From an uncultured Desulfobacterium sp. (GTDB taxonomy: Bacteria; Desulfobacterota; Desulfobacteria; Desulfobacterales; Desulfobacteraceae): a DNA stretch of 37,936 nt. The translations under genes and the position numbers were made by a program. Location of the stretch: the NCBI GenBank assembly GCA_937124525.1, contig CAKZLA010000489.1:1-37936 (forward strand), in the 5' to 3' direction. Below, one piece after another: positions 1 through 7,303 of the stretch (position 1 is its first letter; every line of letters starts with the position of its first letter). The notes below the pieces were generated by a model. That model had not been told where the DNA came from. It did no database searches and saw nothing but the letters and a program-made list of their open reading frames with translations.

Positions 1-91
1 AAATGTTATCTATAAAATTAGGATAAGAGATAAGCAAGACCAATAATAACGAAAGAGCCGACAGTGTATAAACAAGTGCATGAGGTATTAT

Positions 92-240
92 TTTATGTTT
101 GATGTCATAAATATAAGAAGTCTCTGGGTGTGCTATACAAAATCTCTCAACACCCGAATTCAAGTCAGTTCCTTTATCGCAGATGATTTCCCGAGGAACT
201 CCTGTTTTCTTAGAAGCTGATTTCAATTGTTCATAAAAAA
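92..240 (-). pseudogene. Transposase remnant (DDE-type, internal fragment)
   Basis: Read on the minus strand, this stretch gives about 48 open codons containing PREIICDKGTDLNSGVERFC and ending in YDIKHK. The pattern (an Asp in a 'CDxGxDLxxGV' context, then 'HPET..YDI.HK') resembles the catalytic core of DDE transposases. There is no start codon, and beyond the YDIKHK segment the reading frame continues into unrelated hydrophobic sequence, so only an internal piece survives. No terminal inverted repeats are visible in the window. The family assignment is from recalled motif similarity only. Confidence 0.45.
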
Positions 241-241
241 T

Positions 242-433
242 TTACCCGTTGGATTTTTTCACAGGAAGCATCTCTGTGGGCTCTACATCTTCATGGCTAA
301 GACACTTGCCGACCTGTGGTAAAAAAGCAAGTCTAAGACCAAGAATAACAAAACATTTCTTTTCCCGGGCATCACAGGTTCCTGCCAATACAGACAAAAT
401 AAACACCAATGCCATGAAATTAAATATTTTCAT
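242..433 (-). CDS. Small exported peptide, function unknown
   Basis: A 63-residue product that I do not recognise. The ATG at 433 gives a hydrophobic N-terminus (KIFNFMALVFILSVLAG) followed by TCDA, consistent with a Sec signal peptide cut after Ala. The mature part would be about 40 residues with two Cys. The start is chosen because AAAGGGG lies about 8 nt upstream; a longer in-frame start at 463 would overlap the preceding gene. It begins 4 nt after the methyltransferase stop on the same strand, so the two are probably cotranscribed. The stop abuts the transposase remnant, so the C-terminus may have been cut by that insertion. Confidence 0.5.
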   Translation of the reverse strand: MKIFNFMALVFILSVLAGTCDAREKKCFVILGLRLAFLPQVGKCLSHEDVEPTEMLPVKKSNG

Positions 434-437
434 TATT

Positions 438-1292
438 TTATGCCCCTTTGCCTTCCCTCTCAATTTTCCATGAGATCTTCATGGCAGTGTGGTTAAACCC
501 ATGGACAAAGCCCTGTTCTGTTTTTAAAATTTTTTTTTCAAGATAGGATTCAAGAACGGGTCTGTGTTGGAGTTCAATCATTTCAAATCGTTTGATATAG
601 AATGCCAGGGCTGCTTCCATGGAAGGAAATACTTCATGAAAATGATTGGGGAAAACCTTGATTTCCGGGTAAATCCCCATCTGGTAAAGCACCTGGAACA
701 AAATATCGCTCTTGGGACCTCCATGGTATTGTTTGCCAAATAATTGGGGCCATAACTGATTGGGCATATCTTCCCACCCCGGGGTTCCAGCATGCCAAAA
801 CAGCACAACAGATCCTTTGCAGACCTGATTCATTTTCTCGATGGCAGCCCGGATATCCCGCATGCCAAGGGACATGGATGCCATCACAATATCATAGGGC
901 GGATAAAGATCTTTGTTTACATCCACCTCTTCCCAGGTTTTTTCAACAGATATAATATTAACTATATCCTGCTCTTTTATACTTTCTTTCATGATCTCAT
1001 TCATCCCGAAAGAGGGTTCGACAGTGGTGACGGATTTAACAATTTTGGCCATGGGAAGGGCCAGGTTTCCAGGGCCTGCGCCAATATCCAGGATACTGGA
1101 TTCTGGTGTCAGGGGAAGCACCTTGAGGGTTTTATCAACCCGTGCCTGGTGATGTGCCATATGTTTTTTTGAATAGACCGCAGCAGATTTTTTATCATTC
1201 CAATACTCTTTGCAGCTTTTCCCAGAAGCTTCATGCCAGAGGTCTATCTCCTTTTTCCAGGCATTATTCCAGTCAAATTTAGCGTACTCCAT
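438..1292 (-). CDS. Class I SAM-dependent methyltransferase
   Basis: A 284-residue protein with a Rossmann-type methyltransferase core. Motif I is ILDIGAGPGNLALP (about residues 67-80), followed by an acidic motif II position (TTVEPS, about 90-95) and a post-motif region YDIVMASMSLGM (about 133-144). The N-terminal 60 residues are rich in Trp, Lys and His (FDWNNAWKKEIDLWHEASG) and may form a substrate cap. There is no signal peptide, so it is cytoplasmic. ATG at 1292 has AAGGAG at good spacing. The substrate cannot be read from sequence. Placement beside iron-uptake genes would fit a role in metallophore or cofactor methylation, but this is inference only, and a terminator plus 555 bp separate it from the Feo operon. 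Confidence 0.8.
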   Translation of the reverse strand: MEYAKFDWNNAWKKEIDLWHEASGKSCKEYWNDKKSAAVYSKKHMAHHQARVDKTLKVLPLTPESSILDIGAGPGNLALPMAKIVKSVTTVEPSFGMNEIMKESIKEQDIVNIISVEKTWEEVDVNKDLYPPYDIVMASMSLGMRDIRAAIEKMNQVCKGSVVLFWHAGTPGWEDMPNQLWPQLFGKQYHGGPKSDILFQVLYQMGIYPEIKVFPNHFHEVFPSMEAALAFYIKRFEMIELQHRPVLESYLEKKILKTEQGFVHGFNHTAMKISWKIEREGKGA

Positions 1293-1410
1293 AGGATGTT
1301 TCTCCTTTTTTATTCATTGGAAAGTCAACAATTTGGGCACGGTTTCAACTCAACCCTTTGGGGACAATCATTTTCATATCTTCAAGATCCCTTACCAAAA
1401 TTTGATTTCC

Positions 1411-1450
1411 TTGCCCAAATAACACGAAAAGCACAGATAAGAATCTAAAA
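1411..1450. repeat. Direct repeat, copy 1
   Basis: Starts TTGCCCAAATAACACGAAAA, then an AGATAA and GATCTAAA-like tail. It is clearly related to the copy exactly 310 bp downstream (1721-1760); similarity also extends a few bases upstream (TGATT..CTTGCC). It lies in the 555-bp gap between the porin operon and the methyltransferase. It could be a duplicated promoter/operator or decayed mobile DNA. Confidence 0.6.
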
Positions 1451-1530
1451 GCAGAGATAACAACAACCCAAGCCCTGCGAGCCTGTTTATCCTTTTAAAA
1501 TTTTTTTTACTTGCATAGTTTTACCCAAAT

Positions 1531-1583
1531 AAAAAAGGCCACAAAGGAAGGGCAGAAAATTATCTCTGCCAGCCTTCATGGCC
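1531..1583 (-). terminator. Rho-independent terminator of the feo-porin operon
   Basis: GGCCA..AGG..GGCAGA (1537-1556) pairs with TCTGCC..CCT..TGGCC (about 1564-1583), giving a long stem with small internal mismatches and a loop of about 8 nt. On the minus strand the stem is followed directly by TTTTTT (complement of 1531-1536). It lies about 265 nt past the porin stop, oriented to end the minus-strand operon. Confidence 0.8.
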
Positions 1584-1720
1584 TTTCATGGTTTTTTAAA
1601 AATTTACTTGTTACTGCAACACCCTACAGGATGCCTGTTGACTGCTTTTCTTAGTATACTGATAAAATCATGTCAACCCTAAATTGGACACGCCAGAACC
1701 AAAAAAGTTTTCTGATTCTC

Positions 1721-1760
1721 TTGCCAAAATAACACGAAAATAAGAGATAAGGATCTAAAC
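1721..1760. repeat. Direct repeat, copy 2
   Basis: Second copy of the 1411-1450 repeat: TTGCCAAAATAACACGAAAA followed by TAAGAGATAAGGATCTAAAC. A 16-bp part (GAAAATAAGAGATAAG) recurs exactly near 35576-35591, and ATAAGAGATAAGC recurs near 23-35, so this is a dispersed, decayed repeat. Confidence 0.55.
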
Positions 1761-1767
1761 CTGTAAA

Positions 1768-1813
1768 TATTCTGGCTTCCTTCATATGAACCTTAAAGAG
1801 CTTTACAGCTTTT
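1768..1813 (+). pseudogene. Degenerate coding fragment shared with 37312-37357
   Basis: This 46-bp segment matches the minus strand of 37312-37357 at 38 of 46 positions. Read in the same frame, both encode YSG(F/I)LHM--K-LY-F and run to a nearby stop. Conservation of the encoded residues suggests both are tails of the same kind of lost gene, possibly from a mobile element. A stop codon lies 4 codons upstream here, so it is not an intact gene. Confidence 0.4.
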
Positions 1814-1847
1814 TTGCTGGTTCAAAACAGGGTAACTCCACTCTCCC

Positions 1848-2888
1848 TTAAAATTCCAGTGCAAGCTGCATGGTTACCGTATCTACATCCTTTCCGCTTC
1901 CCCCTTCAGATGCGGAATAGTCGTCTGCCTTTGCATACTCCAGGGCCACGCAAAGCGCGTCTGTGATGCCAATACCCACAGATGTCAGGATTTTTGACTC
2001 GGGAAGAATCTCTTCTGCATCATCTGTTGCCTGGTAGGCAAGAGCAAAGGTGGTTTCCTTTCCAGATATTTCAAGGGTGTAGCCAGCTTCGATGGCCCAC
2101 ACACAGGGGGCTTCATGGCTGCTTCCATCCATGAATTCGATGTCGTCACTTGCGGACATGTACTCAGCCATGAAGACCATGGGACCAATACCGACCATGG
2201 CATTGAGGCCAAAGCCTGCCACATAATCTTTAAGGTCACCCGTGTCGCTGACGTATTCGTTCATGCCACCGGATTCCAGGACGTTATTGATCCAATCAGC
2301 GCCAGCTGCAAGGCAGAATCCGTCTGTTTCAACGGCATAGCCGATGGAGGCACCAAAGCAGCGGATGGTGTCGTCTTCTCCGGTCTCATCTATCTCTCCG
2401 TTGAAGGTGTAAACAGAACCTCGGAAACCTGACATTTCAATACCAACCTGGGCACCAGAGTCCACTATTTCAGCAAATTCCAGGGTCAGGGGGTCTGATA
2501 TCATGTTTGTCTCAAATACACCAAAGGGCATGTAAAATTTACCGGCTTGGAGATAGTAGGGAATATCTTCGGAGGCTCCAAGTGTGACATGGGCTTCATC
2601 AAAGATTATTTTTTCGTCATCGTCTTCCCATGAAAGCAGGGCAAAACCTGTGATCCACTCCAAAGGAGTTACCTCAATGCCAAGCTCTGCAGTTGCAAGG
2701 GAAATATCGCTGGTGTTTTCATCATCAATATCGTTGTTCTCAAATCCGGCCTCTATCTCAATGGTTCCGGAGAGTTTGATTTTTTCCGGTGTGAAATCGT
2801 TTACGTCCAGAGCAAATGTACTGCTGACAAGGCTGAAAAATCCAATGATCGAGAGAATTGCACTTACTGTAAAACTTTTTTTCTTCAT
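1848..2888 (-). CDS. LbtU-like siderophore porin (outer-membrane beta-barrel)
   Basis: A 346-residue exported protein. Residues 1-26 form a signal peptide (hydrophobic core AILSIIGFFSLVSSTFA). The rest alternates polar and hydrophobic residues as amphipathic strands with acidic loops, and ends in LALEF, a typical C-terminal aromatic barrel signature. The stretch QAGKFYMPFGVFETNMISDPLTLE resembles the conserved region of LbtU-family siderophore porins, known from Legionella. It would pass ferric siderophore or another small ligand across the outer membrane without TonB. It is the last gene of the minus-strand feo operon, 33 nt after the DUF4198 gene, with AGGAAAAAG just before its ATG and a strong terminator behind it. 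A general OprO/OprP-type porin is the alternative. Confidence 0.7.
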   Translation of the reverse strand: MKKKSFTVSAILSIIGFFSLVSSTFALDVNDFTPEKIKLSGTIEIEAGFENNDIDDENTSDISLATAELGIEVTPLEWITGFALLSWEDDDEKIIFDEAHVTLGASEDIPYYLQAGKFYMPFGVFETNMISDPLTLEFAEIVDSGAQVGIEMSGFRGSVYTFNGEIDETGEDDTIRCFGASIGYAVETDGFCLAAGADWINNVLESGGMNEYVSDTGDLKDYVAGFGLNAMVGIGPMVFMAEYMSASDDIEFMDGSSHEAPCVWAIEAGYTLEISGKETTFALAYQATDDAEEILPESKILTSVGIGITDALCVALEYAKADDYSASEGGSGKDVDTVTMQLALEF

Positions 2889-2921
2889 CTTTTTCCTAAA
2901 TCCTTTTTCCTAATGTATTTT

Positions 2922-3725
2922 TTATTTCATATCCTGGGCATTGACCCAGATGACAGCATCCTGGGAAAGTTCTTTGCCTTTATACTCTTTTACAGGGCCG
3001 ACACCCATGGCGCAGAATCCCCACCAGCCCGCCTTGGGAATGCCAAAGCTAAACTCACCAAAGGCGTTGCTCTTGATGCCCATGGTGATGAAAGAATCCT
3101 GGGGGGCTGTTGCCTTTGCCTCTTTTGCAAAGCTGTTGTTGTTCATTATTGGTTCGTGGTTCATGTACTCCACCTCGATTTCGGCAAAGGGGACAGGCTT
3201 TCCATTGCTGGTGACGATGCCCCGGAAGGTGGAACCGGCCCAGATAGCATATGGCTTGTCCAAGGGTACGATCTCGGCGGGAAGGCCAACCTCGGCATCC
3301 CAGTCTGTTGGGGAACCACCAACATTCACAATGGTTTTGGTGATCTGCTGGATGTAGACATCTTCAGACGCTTCGAAATAAGGGGCTGGGGTGAGGTAAA
3401 AAATCCAGTCGCCCATTCCCCTGAGTTTGTATGATGTCTCGTAGGCCTTGCCGCTGTTTGTCAGGCTTTTCCATGTAATGGGCTTAAGGCTTGGGGCAAG
3501 GTCTGTTGTTTTTTCCTTGTGGAGAACCTTAAAGTTTTCCGGGGTTCCCATGTCCATGGTGTGCCCAGCTTCAAAGGGGTGGGTGAAGACAATCTTCATG
3601 TCTATAGTGCTGCCCTGTTCCATGGCAGCCTTGGGGGTGTATATCATCTGGAAGTGGGCAAAGGCTGGGGTGGCAGCCATGACAAGGCCGAGAATTCCTG
3701 CGGTTATCAGACTTTTAACTTTCAT
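2922..3725 (-). CDS. DUF4198 periplasmic protein
   Basis: A 267-residue protein with an N-terminal signal peptide (LITAGILGLVMAATPAFA, cut before HFQMI). The mature N-terminus HFQMIYTPK and the region KIVFTHPFEAGHTMDMGTP fit the DUF4198 family, which often sits beside metal transport genes and has been annotated as a periplasmic component of nickel or cobalt uptake. The His residues of the mature N-terminus and of HPFEAGHTMDM are plausible metal ligands (inference). A later part (PVPFAEIEVEYMN...) looks like a carboxypeptidase-regulatory-like beta-sandwich. AGGAG precedes the ATG. It sits 177 nt after the small periplasmic gene and 33 nt before the porin, inside the feo operon. Confidence 0.75.
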   Translation of the reverse strand: MKVKSLITAGILGLVMAATPAFAHFQMIYTPKAAMEQGSTIDMKIVFTHPFEAGHTMDMGTPENFKVLHKEKTTDLAPSLKPITWKSLTNSGKAYETSYKLRGMGDWIFYLTPAPYFEASEDVYIQQITKTIVNVGGSPTDWDAEVGLPAEIVPLDKPYAIWAGSTFRGIVTSNGKPVPFAEIEVEYMNHEPIMNNNSFAKEAKATAPQDSFITMGIKSNAFGEFSFGIPKAGWWGFCAMGVGPVKEYKGKELSQDAVIWVNAQDMK

Positions 3726-3902
3726 TTTTTCTCCTGTTTTTTTGATATGAAAAAATAGGTGCTGGGTACTGGGTTTTGGGTGCTAATTCACCTTGTTTTT
3801 TAATTATTTGTTGTGGCAAGAAGATTGACATTTATGCTTTACATAAAATAACATTCGTTTGTAGAATTAAATCAGGTTTGCCAAACTCGAAGTGTAAAAA
3901 AA

Positions 3903-4220
3903 TTATTCTACGATCGCCTCACCGTTTACTTCAACCTGGTGTCCTTCCCCTGCATCAAATATGACTGTGTAGGGGTGGGAGGGTTTTTTGAACGAAAATT
4001 CACTAAATTCGTTCATTTGTCCCTTAATAAGGGTTTTTCCATTCTTCTCCTTGACATACATGATCACTCCCTGGGCAGAGGAACCGTCGGAAAAGCCCCC
4101 TTCACAAGTGATGGTTCCATCCCCTTCATCCCAGCAACTGCACAGGGGGGTGTGCGCCAGTGCCGGTGCTGCCACGAACAAAGATATGAGTAATGCTGCA
4201 ATAAAACCGTTCTTAATCAT
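3903..4220 (-). CDS. Small periplasmic protein of the feo operon
   Basis: A 105-residue protein with a clear signal peptide (GFIAALLISLFVAAPALA, cut before HTPLC). The mature part is about 85 residues: HTPLCSCWDEGDGTITCEGG has three Cys and an N-terminal His, followed by a beta-rich segment ending in EVNGEAIVE. Its layout (HTPLCSC after cleavage, then a 'GFSDGSSAQGV' stretch) suggests a small Ig-like or carboxypeptidase-regulatory-like fold with a metal or disulfide site. It overlaps the end of feoB by 8 nt, so translation is probably coupled. The adjoining DUF4198 protein also starts with His after cleavage, which suggests related periplasmic metal handling (inference). I cannot assign a known function. 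Confidence 0.7.
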   Translation of the reverse strand: MIKNGFIAALLISLFVAAPALAHTPLCSCWDEGDGTITCEGGFSDGSSAQGVIMYVKEKNGKTLIKGQMNEFSEFSFKKPSHPYTVIFDAGEGHQVEVNGEAIVE

Positions 4221-6720
4221 AATAACCTCCTTTAACTGTTATCTTTTTTTGGGGCTTAATAAATCCCACTGTCACTGCAGCAAGCAGTGCTAAAATCCAA
4301 AATCCAAACATTGCCTGAAGGCCGGTGAGGCCGATCAGGGATGAAATTGTGAATACGGCAGATGCAATCATGAAGCCCAGCAGGGATTGATAGGCAAAGC
4401 TGATGAGCATCATCTTGACCGATCCCGACTGGATTTTTAATGTTATCATGGTGGCCACGCAAGGCGGGAAGAGAGCCATCATGAGGAGAAGAGCCAGAGC
4501 ATGGAGTTGGGTAAAACCCTTTTCCCCCTGTTCCATCCTTTTTTCAAGGCTTTGGTTTTCCTCTCCTGCCTCCTGCTGGTAGAGAACCCCCAGGGTTGCA
4601 ACGGTGCTCTCCTTGGCTGCAAAGGAACTTAACAGGGCGATATTGACCCGCCAATTGAAACCTGCCCATTGTGAAACAGGCTCAAGTGCCCGGCCAAATC
4701 TACCCAGAAAACTGTTTTGTATTTTTTCCTGCTTGATGCCTCGAAGCAATTTTTTTCGTGACTGGGATAATTTTTTCAGGATTCTTTTTGCAGTTTTTGC
4801 CTCCTTACCTTCCTTGCCCGTGGTGATGGAGTAGAAGATCGGATTTTCCGATTTGAACCGGGTGTTGATCTTTTTCATGGAGGCCTTGCTTGATCCCATT
4901 CTGGCATTTTTATACCTGTCTGCAAACAGGATTAGATCCATGGGTGCATCATTGGTATTGAAAGTTTCGCCAAAGGAGGTTTTTGCCATTTTTTTGTGAA
5001 AGAGTGCTATGGCAGCCTCGGCCTGATTGTCGTACCAGTTTTTTCGCTCGTTGCTGAGCCCGGGGAACTGGAGCAGGGCGAAGATTACCACGGCAACTGC
5101 AGCGACAATGGTGACAATTTTTTTCAAGAACATCCATATCCGCTCAAGAGCCCGTTTCAGTACGCCTGAAACAGTGGGAAGATGGTAGGTGGGCAGTTCC
5201 ATTATAAAGGGTTCGCTGGGTTTGTCCCTTAGCACGGTTAATGTCAGTATCCTGGCCACCGGCAGGGCCAGCATCAGGGTAATGGTGGCGATAAAGACCA
5301 TGAGCAGGGATTTGTGATCTGCAAAGTAGATATTGATGATCAGAATATAAAGGGGGATCTTTGCCAGGCAATTGAGCATGGGAATGATCATCATGGTTGC
5401 AAACCTTGCTTTTTCATCGGGGATTCCCTTGGTGGACATGATGGCAGGTACGGCGCATCCCCCAACATAGACGCCCCCGAGTACCATGGGCAATGTTGAC
5501 TGGCCGTGGAGGCCGAACCTTGCGAGCAGCCTGTCCAGGATAAAGGCCATTCTGGGCATGTAACCGCTGTCTTCAAGTATTGCGATCAGGCTAAACAGGA
5601 TAAAGAAGATGGGGATATAGTTGAGCAGAGCATTGACACTGTCCACAAACCAGAGGGAGAGGGAGCGGATCATCGGTTCTGAGATAAAGCCTGGATCGGG
5701 CATTATCCATTCGGTGAAGAACCTCAGTTTTGCCAGGAGGGGCCAGGTGTAGTTAGTGATTTTATATCCCTGGACGATGGATAAATTGTATAGGGCAAAA
5801 ACCACCAGGGCAAGGAAAATAGGGCCCAGAAATTTATGACACACAACTGCATCTATTTTGTCCGTGAAGCTTTTGCTCTTCATAGGTTTCTGGGTAATGA
5901 AAGCCGCATTGAGCCTGGCTGCCTCCTTGTAGCGGGCATAGGCTATGTGTTTTTCAGGGGATTCTCCCTGGTTTTGCTTGAATTTGTTCCGTTCTTCTTT
6001 GGCCTGGTTAAAAATTTTGTCAGGCTCGGGGATGGTGGCGTTGATAAGTTTTTTTACCTCGGCATCGCCTTCCATCAGCTTGATGGCAAGCCATCGCAGG
6101 GGGTGGGAAAGGGGGCCAGTGGAGGCCGTGATCTCAGACGCTATGGCTTCTATACCAGACTCCATGGAGCCGTAATCGACCTTGAAACTGGAATGGACTC
6201 CGGACAGGACGGATTTCTCGGTGGTTTCTATAAGCGTTTTTTTGCCTTCCCCGCGCTTGATGCTCGTTGGAACCACCGGGATGCCAAGCTCCTGGGCAAG
6301 CCCCTCAATATCAATACTTATGTTTTTTTTAGAAGCCACATCCATCATGTTCAGGTTCAGGATTAATGGAGTTTCCATCTCCAGAAGCTGGAAGGTGAGG
6401 TAGAGGCTTCGCTTGATACTGGAGGCATCTGCCACGTTGATGATAGTTGCAGGTTTGTCATGGAGAATAAAATCCCTGGAAACTTTTTCCTCGGGGGAGA
6501 AAGATGTGAGCGAATAGGTGCCTGGAAGATCCACTATTTCCACACGGGTGCTGTTAATCGAGCTGAAAGCTGAAAGTTTTTCAACGGTAACGCCTGGATA
6601 GTTTGCAACGTGCTGACTGGCCCCGGTGATCGCATTAAATACAGTTGATTTGCCGCAGTTTGGCTGGCCAGCCAGTGCGATGAGCCTTTTGTCTGCCGCC
6701 AATTCAGCTGATTTCAACAT
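4213..6720 (-). CDS. feoB: FeoB ferrous iron transporter
   Basis: FeoB imports Fe(II) across the inner membrane. The cytosolic G domain is complete, counted from the ATG at 6720: G1 GQPNCGKS (about 18-25), G2 Thr in YPGVTVEK (about 45), G3 DLPGTYS (about 64-70), G4 NMMD (about 124-127). A helical GDI-like region follows, then the membrane domain with Gate motifs (SLIAILEDSGYMPRMAF, MVLGGVYVGGCAVPAI) and FAAKESTVATLGVLYQQ near the C-terminus. At 835 residues it is longer than E. coli FeoB (773), because of a basic loop of about 130 residues before the last helices. ATG 6720 is preferred over 6735: GAGG lies 7 nt before it. It overlaps feoA by 17 nt and the downstream gene by 8 nt. Confidence 0.96.
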   Translation of the reverse strand: MLKSAELAADKRLIALAGQPNCGKSTVFNAITGASQHVANYPGVTVEKLSAFSSINSTRVEIVDLPGTYSLTSFSPEEKVSRDFILHDKPATIINVADASSIKRSLYLTFQLLEMETPLILNLNMMDVASKKNISIDIEGLAQELGIPVVPTSIKRGEGKKTLIETTEKSVLSGVHSSFKVDYGSMESGIEAIASEITASTGPLSHPLRWLAIKLMEGDAEVKKLINATIPEPDKIFNQAKEERNKFKQNQGESPEKHIAYARYKEAARLNAAFITQKPMKSKSFTDKIDAVVCHKFLGPIFLALVVFALYNLSIVQGYKITNYTWPLLAKLRFFTEWIMPDPGFISEPMIRSLSLWFVDSVNALLNYIPIFFILFSLIAILEDSGYMPRMAFILDRLLARFGLHGQSTLPMVLGGVYVGGCAVPAIMSTKGIPDEKARFATMMIIPMLNCLAKIPLYILIINIYFADHKSLLMVFIATITLMLALPVARILTLTVLRDKPSEPFIMELPTYHLPTVSGVLKRALERIWMFLKKIVTIVAAVAVVIFALLQFPGLSNERKNWYDNQAEAAIALFHKKMAKTSFGETFNTNDAPMDLILFADRYKNARMGSSKASMKKINTRFKSENPIFYSITTGKEGKEAKTAKRILKKLSQSRKKLLRGIKQEKIQNSFLGRFGRALEPVSQWAGFNWRVNIALLSSFAAKESTVATLGVLYQQEAGEENQSLEKRMEQGEKGFTQLHALALLLMMALFPPCVATMITLKIQSGSVKMMLISFAYQSLLGFMIASAVFTISSLIGLTGLQAMFGFWILALLAAVTVGFIKPQKKITVKGGYYD

Positions 6721-6925
6721 AATCGGCCTCTTCATGTCTCAAGCTTAAAAAATAGCCATTGATTTCGATCTCCATGGGGTCTTCAAGGGGTGCATTCCTC
6801 ACCACTTTGACGGTGAGTCCGGGATAAAGCCCGAGATCCATGAGACGTTGGCCAAGTTTTCCTTGTGCGGTTACCTGCTTGATGTCGACGCTGTCTCCGG
6901 GTGTTGTTTTGCTCAATAGTGTCAT
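6704..6925 (-). CDS. feoA: FeoA, small SH3-like partner of FeoB
   Basis: FeoA is a cytosolic SH3-like protein needed for FeoB-dependent Fe(II) uptake. From ATG 6925 the product is 73 residues, the usual family size. It shows the family pattern MTLLSKTTPGDSVDI, GKLGQRLMDLGLYPGLTVKVVRNAP and DPMEIEINGYFLSLRHEEADYVEI. The ATG at 6964 is also in frame and adds 13 residues, but AGGA stands before 6925 and the standard family N-terminus starts there. It is the first gene of the minus-strand iron operon and overlaps feoB. The promoter and candidate operators lie at 6974-7058. Confidence 0.93.
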   Translation of the reverse strand: MTLLSKTTPGDSVDIKQVTAQGKLGQRLMDLGLYPGLTVKVVRNAPLEDPMEIEINGYFLSLRHEEADYVEIS

Positions 6926-6973
6926 GGTTGTTAATCCTATTGGGAGTTTATTCTTTTTGCTCATCTAAACTTT

Positions 6974-6998
6974 GTTAGTCTTTCTTAAAAAAACTAAT
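6974..6998. promoter_or_regulatory. Candidate operator dyad between feoA promoter and gene
   Basis: GTTAGT (6974-6979) and ACTAAT (6993-6998) form an inverted pair just downstream of the predicted -10 of feoA. Together with the dyad at 7045-7058 it brackets the promoter. Binding by an iron-dependent repressor is inferred, not shown. Confidence 0.35.
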
Positions 6999-7006
6999 AT
7001 TGCAGA

Positions 7007-7035
7007 CTTATAAATTAAAAAAAAGCTTGGGTCAA
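7007..7035 (-). promoter_or_regulatory. Sigma70-type promoter of feoA
   Basis: On the minus strand, TTGACC (complement of 7030-7035), a 17-nt spacer, then TATAAG (complement of 7007-7012). This lies about 80 nt upstream of the preferred feoA start. No other strong promoter was seen between feoA and the divergent kinase gene on this strand. Confidence 0.55.
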
Positions 7036-7044
7036 GGCAAAAAG

Positions 7045-7058
7045 TTAGTATAGGCTAA
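7045..7058. promoter_or_regulatory. TTAG-N6-CTAA dyad upstream of feoA
   Basis: TTAGTATAGGCTAA is an imperfect palindrome 9 nt upstream of the feoA -35 box. It resembles the outer arms of DtxR/IdeR-type iron boxes (TTAGG...CCTAA), and a closer match, TTAGGATAGCCTAA, occurs at 15877-15890. Iron regulation is a hypothesis. Confidence 0.4.
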
Positions 7059-7086
7059 TGTTTTTATTATTGGCGATAATTTTTGC

Positions 7087-7115
7087 TTGACATGGGTTTG
7101 GGTGCCTACTATGAT
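7087..7115 (+). promoter_or_regulatory. Near-consensus sigma70 promoter of the hybrid kinase operon
   Basis: TTGACA (7087-7092), a 17-nt spacer and TATGAT (7110-7115) match the housekeeping consensus at 11 of 12 positions. The kinase ATG is at 7304, so the transcript would carry a leader of about 180 nt. Confidence 0.7.
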
Positions 7116-7303
7116 TCCTATCAAAGTTTGATCACCAAAATAAAATAAAATCAAATAACATTAACTCGTAATGCCGCTCCCATAAGAATGGAGTGCTCTT
7201 CGACATCATTAAATATAAACCTTAAAAGTACTTTCAACTTTTGTCGTGGGTAGTTTAGCTCAGAAGGCAGCTCTGCCCATGGCCGTTATATTGGGATTGA
7301 ATC

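Noticed and set aside
7247..7300. tRNA-like string (GGTAGTTTAGCTCAGAAGGC ... GGGATTGAATC) before the hybrid kinase
   Set aside because: The D-stem halves do not pair, no anticodon stem or acceptor stem can be formed, and the stretch runs directly into the kinase start codon.
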